Source: CAZRVH01 sp964624905
GTDB lineage: Bacteria; Patescibacteriota; Gracilibacteria; Peribacterales; Peribacteraceae
Length of the DNA: 64,000 bases
Direction of reading: 5' to 3'
Assembly (NCBI GenBank): GCA_964624905.1
Contig: CAZUYK010000002.1
Coordinates: 47,139-111,138, forward strand
The notes below the pieces were generated by a model. It was not told the origin of the DNA. It did no database searches and saw only the letters and a list, made by a program, of their open reading frames with translations. The position numbers were made by a program, and so were the translations under genes. Each line of letters begins with the position of its first letter. Within the stretch, counting starts at the first letter, position 1. Positions 58,156-64,000 of the stretch are shown here, in pieces.

Positions 58156-58947
58156 TTATGCCCTCATTGCACGCTTCTGAAGGGTGGCGCAATAACCCGC
58201 CACGAACAGCAGCGCTAGCATCTCCACTTCCCCTCCCGCATGCGGCAAATGCGGGGGCGGGGCAACGCTGGATGCGGATCCGTCGCTACCCGTGCTACCG
58301 ATCAGGACGCTCGACTTGGAAGATGAGGACGTGTTCGCGGCGATCAAGGACGAGGAAGAGTTGGAACGCTGGCGGCTGAGCCTGCGCAACTCCTCTCGCC
58401 AATCTTCGCTGGAAGCATTGTTATCTGCGACGATCGTACCCGTGCCTGTCACCAGATTGCGCCACAGGGACATACCGACTGTCTTATCCCAATCAAACTG
58501 CTCGCTCAGGACGCCCAACAAAAGGAACGGCAGGAAAATCAGTCCGAGCATGATGAGGCGGCCGAGCCACTGGCGCAGCACCTTGAAGCAGAACCACACG
58601 AGCAGCAGGAAGAGGAGGAAGATGATCGGCAACGACCATCCCCACGTGAACCACGAAAGCAGGAACGCGACGAACGGGAAGGCTGAAGCCAGGAGATCGA
58701 AGATCATCCAGAGCAACAGCAAGGCTGCGGGAGCGAAATGGAATGCCCTGAATTCGTAATCGGCGCGGCGCTCCTTGAACATCGGGTACAGCGACAGCGG
58801 GTACAACAAAGAAGCCACGAACGCGATGGTCCACGGGATGAACGACACGCTGAGCGGCGGCAGGATGGACAGGATGAATCCCGTCAGCACCAGTACTCCG
58901 GCAAGGAGGATCACGAGGAGCGTTTCTGTCGTGTGCTTCAGCGGCAT
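58156..58947 (-). CDS. Polytopic membrane protein with LPHAG sorting-like tail
   Basis: A 263-aa protein of unknown function. About five membrane helices (about 10-28, 35-55, 70-92, 98-118 and 126-146) are followed by a Ser-rich linker (about 185-225). It ends with LPHAG, a hydrophobic stretch (EVEMLALLFVAGY) and a basic end (KRAMRA), the layout of an LPXTG/LPXAG-type C-terminal sorting signal. TATGAT (58953-58958, minus strand) ends 5 nt before the ATG, with a perfect TTGACA further up at a long 20-bp spacing. It is downstream of the lgt cluster. Confidence 0.65.
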   Translation of the reverse strand: MPLKHTTETLLVILLAGVLVLTGFILSILPPLSVSFIPWTIAFVASLLYPLSLYPMFKERRADYEFRAFHFAPAALLLLWMIFDLLASAFPFVAFLLSWFTWGWSLPIIFLLFLLLVWFCFKVLRQWLGRLIMLGLIFLPFLLLGVLSEQFDWDKTVGMSLWRNLVTGTGTIVADNNASSEDWREELRRLSRQRSNSSSSLIAANTSSSSKSSVLIGSTGSDGSASSVAPPPHLPHAGGEVEMLALLFVAGYCATLQKRAMRA

Positions 58948-58998
58948 AGTAAATCATACTGGATGATCATTGCCAGGCTGTCAACGATGGTGAATACA

Positions 58999-59403
58999 CT
59001 ATTTCTTCTTTCTCTTTGGCAGGTAGGCGGACCTGGGATCAACCACTGTCTCGCTCGGGAGGATGCTGTAATGGCGCGATCGGAACACCCGGTACTGCAG
59101 CGTCACGTACAGTACTCCCACGACCGTCCAGACCACCCACCAGAAACGCATCGCGATGTACTGGATGGCCTCGACCCGGGACACGACAAGGATGAGTGCC
59201 GCAAACCCGAACACAAACGACGCCTTCGGCCAGGACTTCGACAGCTTCTTCGTAACTGGATTGGGATTGTTGCGTGACCAACGGGACAGGAAGAAGGATG
59301 CAACCAGCAAGCCCAGCGCCACCAAAAGGAAGGGTAATACCTGGATATCGGAATACGTCGGAGCAGGCGGGAACGGATCGAAGAGGTAGGAGAAGAATTG
59401 CAT
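58999..59403 (-). CDS. Small membrane protein
   Basis: A 134-aa protein. Three membrane helices (about 20-40, 60-78 and 84-104) are separated by Arg/Lys-rich loops and followed by a basic C-terminus (LPKRKKK). No family is recognised. It starts 11 nt after the stop of the preceding small membrane protein and belongs to the lgt cluster, so it is probably co-transcribed. Confidence 0.6.
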   Translation of the reverse strand: MQFFSYLFDPFPPAPTYSDIQVLPFLLVALGLLVASFFLSRWSRNNPNPVTKKLSKSWPKASFVFGFAALILVVSRVEAIQYIAMRFWWVVWTVVGVLYVTLQYRVFRSRHYSILPSETVVDPRSAYLPKRKKK

Positions 59404-59414
59404 GGGTGGTTCGG

Positions 59415-59705
59415 TTAGAGGGCAAAACGCGGATCAGTCCCCTGCTTTCCTCCCTTCAGGAGCAACTGTTCCAATTCACGTTCCTTTATCGTACGGGCCG
59501 GGCGAACGAGGAAATACAGAAGGAAACCAACGACGGGGAGCAACGCGACGATGAGGATGCACAGGATCTGATACAACGACGAATGCGTGCGTAGGAAGAT
59601 GTCCCTCATCGTGAAGAAGAGGAAATAGACGAGGAAAAAAGATGCCGTAAAGACGACAATCTGGTTGGCATCGAGTGCCGGAAAAAGGGCGAAGAAGGTT
59701 TGCAT
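59415..59705 (-). CDS. Small two- to three-helix membrane protein (PLDc_N-like)
   Basis: A 96-aa protein. The hydrophobic segments are about 15-32 and 44-68, followed by RPARTIKERELEQLLLKGG. The pattern VGFLLYFLVRPARTIKERE resembles the N-terminal membrane domain (PLDc_N) of cardiolipin synthases and small proteins of that family. It begins 3 nt after lgt, so it is almost certainly in the same operon. Confidence 0.65.
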   Translation of the reverse strand: MQTFFALFPALDANQIVVFTASFFLVYFLFFTMRDIFLRTHSSLYQILCILIVALLPVVGFLLYFLVRPARTIKERELEQLLLKGGKQGTDPRFAL

Positions 59706-59708
59706 GGC

Positions 59709-60638
59709 TTAGAGATGGGGATGCCGCCTGCGGTGCGCGACGACGTACACGATCGTTCCGAGGAGGCACAGGACGGCCAAAAGCTGGCTGAAGCGCAGCT
59801 CGATGGTTTCGAAAGGCAACCACGGACGGGCGAAGAGGTACGCGGCGCACAGCACGGTCGTCACGCCTTCGTAGATAAGCACGGACCGATCCGATAGTTT
59901 CATCTCCACCACCGCGAAGAACCCGAGGCTGACGAACAGGACGAAGATCAGCAGAAAGTCGAAATTATTGGCGAAGACCGGGATGCCGAAATCGCCGCGG
60001 AAGAATTCGAAGAAGAACGTGCCGATGGACGCAAGCGCGATGCCGCACATCGTCTCTGCGCCGGCGCGCTTGGCATTCTTGCGCACAACGAGCAGGACGA
60101 ACGTGAGGAGGAAGAAGAAAAACGCGTAGTAGAGCTGCACCGGATGCACGGGAACGGCGAAACGGACGTTGATCGCATCGTACGTGATACCCCAGAAGCG
60201 GTCCGTCGGACGGCCGTATGCCTGTCCCGCGGCGAACTTACCGAGCCAGTCGAAGGTGAGCCCGAAGAACGTGGCAGGCAGAAGAACATCAAGCCACTGT
60301 AGGAACGTCGTACGGGAAGTGCGGCGCGTGATGTACAGGACCGTCGCGATACCGACCGCCATGCCGAGGAAGCTGAAGTTGCCGTCGTGGACGTAGAAGA
60401 CGCGGAACGGATCATCCAGCCGCAGGTAGGCTTTGTATTCGGCCAAGACCGCGAACAAGCGGCCGCCAAGGAAAGCACCGAGAAAATGCCATTTCGCATG
60501 GTCTTGGAAATGCTGCAGCGAAAGACCCGCGCTCTGCGTCAGGCGGAAGAAGAACTCGGATGCGAGCCAGATGGCGATCATGAGGAACAGCAGGTGCGTC
60601 CAAATGATGAAAGGGCCTATTTCGATCGCTTCAAACAT
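59709..60638 (-). CDS. lgt: Prolipoprotein diacylglyceryl transferase
   Basis: A 309-aa polytopic enzyme that attaches diacylglycerol to the lipobox cysteine of lipoproteins, several of which are encoded here. Although divergent, it keeps HDGNFSFLGMAVG (usual HDGGF-xFYGG), GKFAAGQAYGRPTD (usual GRxxNFxNxExxGRxTD) and VHPVQLYYA (usual RHPxQLYE). TAGACT (minus strand) ends 9 nt before the ATG. It heads a small operon with two or three small membrane proteins. Confidence 0.88.
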   Translation of the reverse strand: MFEAIEIGPFIIWTHLLFLMIAIWLASEFFFRLTQSAGLSLQHFQDHAKWHFLGAFLGGRLFAVLAEYKAYLRLDDPFRVFYVHDGNFSFLGMAVGIATVLYITRRTSRTTFLQWLDVLLPATFFGLTFDWLGKFAAGQAYGRPTDRFWGITYDAINVRFAVPVHPVQLYYAFFFFLLTFVLLVVRKNAKRAGAETMCGIALASIGTFFFEFFRGDFGIPVFANNFDFLLIFVLFVSLGFFAVVEMKLSDRSVLIYEGVTTVLCAAYLFARPWLPFETIELRFSQLLAVLCLLGTIVYVVAHRRRHPHL

Positions 60639-60683
60639 GCTGGGGATAGTCTAGCGTGGTTGGATTTTAAGGGAAACTCGGAA

Positions 60684-60777
60684 AAGCTTCATTAGCTTGT
60701 AGCTTCCTTAGCTTCAGTAGCAGGTATGCATTTCCGAGATTTCAATCCTAAGGAAGCTAACGAAGCTATCAACCTAT
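60684..60777. repeat. Dispersed palindromic repeat, copy 4
   Basis: Left arm GCTTCATTAGCTTGTAGCTT and following bases (60684-60715), right arm GGAAGCTAACGAAGCTATCAA (about 60752-60772). An extra perfect pair CTCGGAAA/TTTCCGAG flanks the loop side. It overlaps the thrS stop codon and lies between thrS and lgt. Confidence 0.7.
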
Positions 60778-62577
60778 GCTTAATTCCAACTTCCTGCTCG
60801 CCACATCCGACGTCACCGTCGCGATGAATTCGTCGAGCGGCACGACCACCTGCTCTTTGGTGCGGATGTTACGGACGGTCACGGCCTTGTCGGCGATTTC
60901 CTTCTCTCCCATGACCAGGAGATACGGGATGCGCGCCTGCTCCCCCGCCCTAATGCGCTTGCCGAGTGATTCCTCGCTGCTCATGTATTCCATGCGGATG
61001 CCCTTCTTCATGAGTTCGATGCCGACGTTCTCCGCGTACTGCTCGTGGTCCTTGGCGACCGGCAACACGGCGATCTGCGTGGGGGCGAGCCAGAGCGGGA
61101 AATGCCCGGCATGGTGCTCGATAAGCGTAGACATGAAGCGCTCGATGCTTCCCATGATCGCGCAGTGGATCATGACGGGACGCTCTTTTTCGCCCTGCTC
61201 GTTGATGTAGGTGAGATCGAAACGAGTCGGCATGTTGATATCCAGCTGGATGGTGGCCACCTGCCACTCGCGTCCGATGGAATCCGTCGCGACAAAGTCG
61301 ACCTTCGGTCCGTAGAACGCGGCCTCGCCCTGGGCTTCCGTGAAAGGAATACCACGGTTCGTGGCCAGATTGCGGATGGCACTCTCGGCCTTCTCCCACA
61401 GCTCCGGCGTACCGAGGTATTTCTCGAACTGTTTGGGATCGTGCAACGAGAGACGCACGCGCAGTTCGCCGAACCCGACCGTTTTGTAGAACGTATCGAT
61501 GATGTCCCACACCCGCAGGAATTCCTCCTCCACCTGGCTCTCGCGGCAGAAGACGTGCGCATCATCCTGGGTAAGCGAACGGACACGGGACAAGCCGTGC
61601 AGTTCGCCCGTCTGTTCGTCGCGATAACACATCGTCGTTTCCGCAAAACGCTGCGGCATCTGCTTATAACTCCTCTGCTGGCACGCGAAGATCTGCGTGT
61701 GGTGCGGGCAGTTCATCGGCTTCATCACGAATTCATGGCCTTCGCGCGTGTGAATGTGGAACAGCTCGTCTTTAAACTTCGCCCAGTGTCCGGACGTCTC
61801 GTACAACTCTTTCTTCGTGATGTGGGGGATGGTGACACGCTGGTATCCGCGTGCATCGCGCAGCTCCCACACGAACGCATCGAGCAAGTTGCGCATCAAC
61901 GTTCCGCGCGGCGTCCACAGCGGAAGGCCCGGACCCACAAGCTCACTGAACGTGAAGAGGTCCATTTCCTTTCCGATTTTGCGGTGGTCGCGCTTCTTCG
62001 CCTCTTCCTGGATTCTCAGGTACTCATCCAGCTCCTCCTTGGAACCGAACGCCGCCACGTAGATACGCGTGAGCTGCTCGCGCTTCTCGTCCCCTCTCCA
62101 GTACGCGCCGGCAAGCGTCATCAGCTTGAATCCGTCGACGGGGATTTCCTTGAAACTCTCCACGTGTCCGCCGCGGCACAAATCTACGAACGTGTCCTTG
62201 CCGTCCGGTCCGATGTTCGCGTAGTGCGTCACCATCTGGACGTTCTCGTTCTTTTCCAAGTCTTCGATCAGCTCGACTTTGAACGGCTGCCCCTTCTCCT
62301 TCCAGTACTTCTTGGCCTCCGCGGGCGACAGTTCGTCGCGGCGGAATGTCTGGCCTTGGTGGATGATCTTCTTCATTTCCTTTTCAATCTTGCCCAGGTG
62401 ATCCAGCGAAATCGGCTCCGCGAACTGGAAATCGTAGTAGCAACCCGTGTCGATCGGCGGACCGATCGTGATCTTCGTCTCAGGCCACAACTTCATTACC
62501 GCTTGTGCGAGCACGTGCGCCAGCGAATGGCGCATATGGGCTAACTGCTCAGGAGATGATGAAAGGGAGGCACACAT
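60769..62577 (-). CDS. thrS: Threonyl-tRNA synthetase lacking the TGS domain
   Basis: A 602-aa class II synthetase that charges tRNA-Thr. It begins directly with the editing/SAD domain (RHSLAHVLAQAV), so the usual N-terminal TGS domain of about 60 residues is absent. The editing HxxxH is RHSLAHV and the later Cys-His motif is CRGGHV. The catalytic zinc ligands are present: Cys in KPMNCPHH, His in QDDAHVFC and His in MIHCAIMGSIERF. The C-terminal anticodon-binding domain is complete. The ATG at 62577 has TACTCT (62584-62589, minus strand) ending 6 nt before it. Confidence 0.96.
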   Translation of the reverse strand: MCASLSSSPEQLAHMRHSLAHVLAQAVMKLWPETKITIGPPIDTGCYYDFQFAEPISLDHLGKIEKEMKKIIHQGQTFRRDELSPAEAKKYWKEKGQPFKVELIEDLEKNENVQMVTHYANIGPDGKDTFVDLCRGGHVESFKEIPVDGFKLMTLAGAYWRGDEKREQLTRIYVAAFGSKEELDEYLRIQEEAKKRDHRKIGKEMDLFTFSELVGPGLPLWTPRGTLMRNLLDAFVWELRDARGYQRVTIPHITKKELYETSGHWAKFKDELFHIHTREGHEFVMKPMNCPHHTQIFACQQRSYKQMPQRFAETTMCYRDEQTGELHGLSRVRSLTQDDAHVFCRESQVEEEFLRVWDIIDTFYKTVGFGELRVRLSLHDPKQFEKYLGTPELWEKAESAIRNLATNRGIPFTEAQGEAAFYGPKVDFVATDSIGREWQVATIQLDINMPTRFDLTYINEQGEKERPVMIHCAIMGSIERFMSTLIEHHAGHFPLWLAPTQIAVLPVAKDHEQYAENVGIELMKKGIRMEYMSSEESLGKRIRAGEQARIPYLLVMGEKEIADKAVTVRNIRTKEQVVVPLDEFIATVTSDVASRKLELSIG

Positions 62578-62616
62578 GTCGAAAGAGTAGCAGACCACTA
62601 GAGAAAGGCGCTACTT

Positions 62617-62647
62617 AAAAAGAGGCGCCGACATTGCTATCGGCGCC
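62617..62647 (-). terminator. Terminator of the 62672 lipoprotein gene
   Basis: GGCGCCGA and TCGGCGCC (62624-62631 and 62640-62647) form a strong stem with an 8-nt loop. On the minus strand it is followed by TCTTTTT. Confidence 0.85.
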
Positions 62648-62671
62648 CGTGACAACTACACAACCAGACCA

Positions 62672-63109
62672 CTACTTCAGGAGCAAAATGACTCTTGCCG
62701 TGTAATAGGCGTTTTCCTTGTCATGTGTTGCATAATACCCACCTCGTTCCAGGGTTGACCAGGATAGAACCTGCCTTTCGGGATGGTCATCAATCCATTG
62801 ATTGACCACTATAAGTAAGTTAACGAAGTCTGCGGCAAAACTCTGCTCATTTTCACCGGTTTTGAGGTTGCTATCAAATGCACGTGGCGTGCTCGTGAAG
62901 CAAACTACATGCTTCTGCTCCAACAGAATATACGTCGGATCGTCGGGATTCTTGGTCGTCGACTGCGGCCGGTACATTTTCTGGTGAACATTCTGTACGT
63001 ATGTCGTATTCGGGTGAAGCGGCAGCACTGGAACGTTCGTCACAGATGTATCCCCGCAACCGACGCAGCACGCAATGATCAACATAACGAGAGAGAAAAC
63101 TCGAATCAT
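62672..63109 (-). CDS. Orphan lipoprotein
   Basis: A 145-aa protein. It has a lipoprotein signal peptide with lipobox CVGC (modified Cys about residue 18), then a soluble extracytoplasmic domain with TYILLEQKHVVCF and RQVLSWSTLERGGYYAT. No family is recognised. Unlike most genes here it has a clear Shine-Dalgarno GGAG 9 nt before the ATG, is relatively AT-rich and ends in a strong terminator. It lies next to dnaA, with an AT-rich gap between (63110-63212). Confidence 0.7.
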   Translation of the reverse strand: MIRVFSLVMLIIACCVGCGDTSVTNVPVLPLHPNTTYVQNVHQKMYRPQSTTKNPDDPTYILLEQKHVVCFTSTPRAFDSNLKTGENEQSFAADFVNLLIVVNQWIDDHPERQVLSWSTLERGGYYATHDKENAYYTARVILLLK

Positions 63110-63212
63110 AAATACTTCTCCTCAGGCCAGTACTGGTTGATGATGTAAAAAAACGCAAACGCACAATAAAAGAATACATATATTCTGTCAATATAAGCAA
63201 AAATGTCTATAT

Positions 63213-64000
63213 TTAGACGAAATCCAGCTCTTTCTCTAATGCACGAACCTCCCTCAGCAACTGCGGATCGTTCTGCAGCTTCTCCTCGATCTTCTCCACG
63301 GCGTTCATCACCGTGGTGTGATCCCTATTCGAGAACAATTCACCCAAACGAACGAAGCTCATGCGCAGGTATTTCTTGCAGAGGAACATGGCGATCTGGC
63401 GCGGGATGAGGATCTCGCGGACGCGGGATGCGCCCACCATGTCCGCCACCGACACGCTGAAGTATCGACTGACCGCTTCCATGACATCCTGGAACGTCGC
63501 GATGCGCTGGGGCTGCACCTCGAAGCCGATATGGTCCGGCTCCTCGTGCGGATCCTTGTTGAGCTTCCTCATGATATCCGCGATGCTGCGCACCGTCGGC
63601 ATGCGCTGTTCCAATTCGTACTGCGCCACGGCCTGCATCAGGATGCCCTCGAGTTCGCGGATGTTCTTCGTCGTGTGCTCGGCGATGAACTGCAGCACCG
63701 TCATGTCCATGAAAAGCTGGTATTCCTTTACCTTCTCCGAAAGGATGGCGAGGCGGGTTTCGTAGTCTGGGGCGGACACGTCCGCGATCATGCCGCGTTC
63801 GAAGCGCGAGGTGAGGCGATCTTCCAGTTGAAGCTCCTGGGGCGGACGATCGGCGGAGAGGATGACCTGTTTGCGGTCCTCGTAGAGCGCGTTGAACGTG
63901 TGGAAGAATTCTTCCTGCGTGCGTTCCTTGTTGGCAAGGAACTGAACGTCGTCGATGATGAGCACGTCCACCACGCGGTAGCGCTTGCGGAACTGCTCCA
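63213..64000 (-). CDS. dnaA: Chromosomal replication initiator DnaA (5' part missing)
   Basis: The C-terminal 262 residues of DnaA, cut by the window edge. Visible features are the AAA+ Walker B strand VDVLIIDDVQF, sensor 1 (VILSADRPPQEL), the Arg-finger/box VII segment RLTSRFERGM and sensor 2 in TKNIRELEGIL. The domain IV signature RQIAMFLCKKYLRMSFVRLGELFSNRDHTTV recognises DnaA boxes. DnaA opens the replication origin. The presence of dnaA suggests the origin may lie nearby, perhaps beyond the right edge. Confidence 0.96.
   Translation of the reverse strand, partial: EQFRKRYRVVDVLIIDDVQFLANKERTQEEFFHTFNALYEDRKQVILSADRPPQELQLEDRLTSRFERGMIADVSAPDYETRLAILSEKVKEYQLFMDMTVLQFIAEHTTKNIRELEGILMQAVAQYELEQRMPTVRSIADIMRKLNKDPHEEPDHIGFEVQPQRIATFQDVMEAVSRYFSVSVADMVGASRVREILIPRQIAMFLCKKYLRMSFVRLGELFSNRDHTTVMNAVEKIEEKLQNDPQLLREVRALEKELDFV

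Noticed and set aside
63110..63212. Possible replication origin in the AT-rich gap beside dnaA
   Set aside because: The gap is AT-rich, but I find no cluster of TTATCCACA-like DnaA boxes within about 100 bp. The origin may lie outside the window.

Overview
The window looks like a chromosomal segment from a Candidate Phyla Radiation (Patescibacteria) bacterium, most likely of the Peregrinibacteria/Peribacteria type. The evidence is indirect but consistent. Housekeeping genes are bacterial, compact and tightly packed. There is an ECF sigma factor next to a DUF5667 protein. The surface proteins are giant, serine-rich and built from DUF11, SpaA-like, calcium-repeat and DUF4215 modules. Many genes are orphans with no recognisable family. 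No rRNA gene is present, so the assignment is inference from gene content and style.

Layout. 1-2.5 kb: RecB/Cas4-like nuclease, DUF5667 anti-sigma candidate and ECF sigma factor. 2.6-9.7 kb: carbohydrate block with ROK kinase, 6-phosphogluconate dehydrogenase, transaldolase and transketolase, interleaved with a C39-like lipoprotein and small orphans. 9.7-20.5 kb: tRNA-Ser, three Nudix hydrolases, recG, miaA, clpP, DoxX, tgt and rplU. 20.6-29.8 kb: three very large exported or surface proteins around a tRNA-Gln. 29.9-38.3 kb: pth, a PH-domain protein, lepB, secE-nusG, murJ, an SLH protein, murC and an FtsB-like protein. 38.4-41.7 kb: initiator tRNA with a GIY-YIG gene and a partial tRNA copy, rpmA and lepA. 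41.9-48.4 kb: a four-gene orphan operon encoding proteins of up to 1059 aa. 48.4-54.1 kb: csaB, rplS, a winged-helix regulator and a divergent membrane-protein pair. 54.1-64 kb: infB, an NrnA-like phosphoesterase, tRNA-Pro plus a damaged copy, lgt with small membrane proteins, thrS, a lipoprotein and the 3' part of dnaA, which runs off the right edge.

How the parts fit together. The sugar genes could interconvert phosphorylated hexoses and pentoses, but no glucose-6-phosphate dehydrogenase is in the window. The envelope genes form a coherent theme: MurC and MurJ for wall precursors, LepB and Lgt for secretion and lipoprotein processing, CsaB with an SLH protein for wall anchoring, and two proteins with sortase-like C-terminal motifs.

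The most striking general observation is promoter placement. At 22 start codons a plausible -10 hexamer ends only 5-9 nt before the ATG/GTG, often with a -35 element at 16-17 bp. This predicts leaderless or nearly leaderless mRNAs, and Shine-Dalgarno sequences are rare. Other notable points are a queuine tRNA-ribosyltransferase in which all four zinc ligands are replaced, a GIY-YIG gene lying between a tRNA-fMet and its own 3'-half copy, a four-copy dispersed palindromic repeat, and the orphan multi-gene operon at 41.9-48.4 kb.
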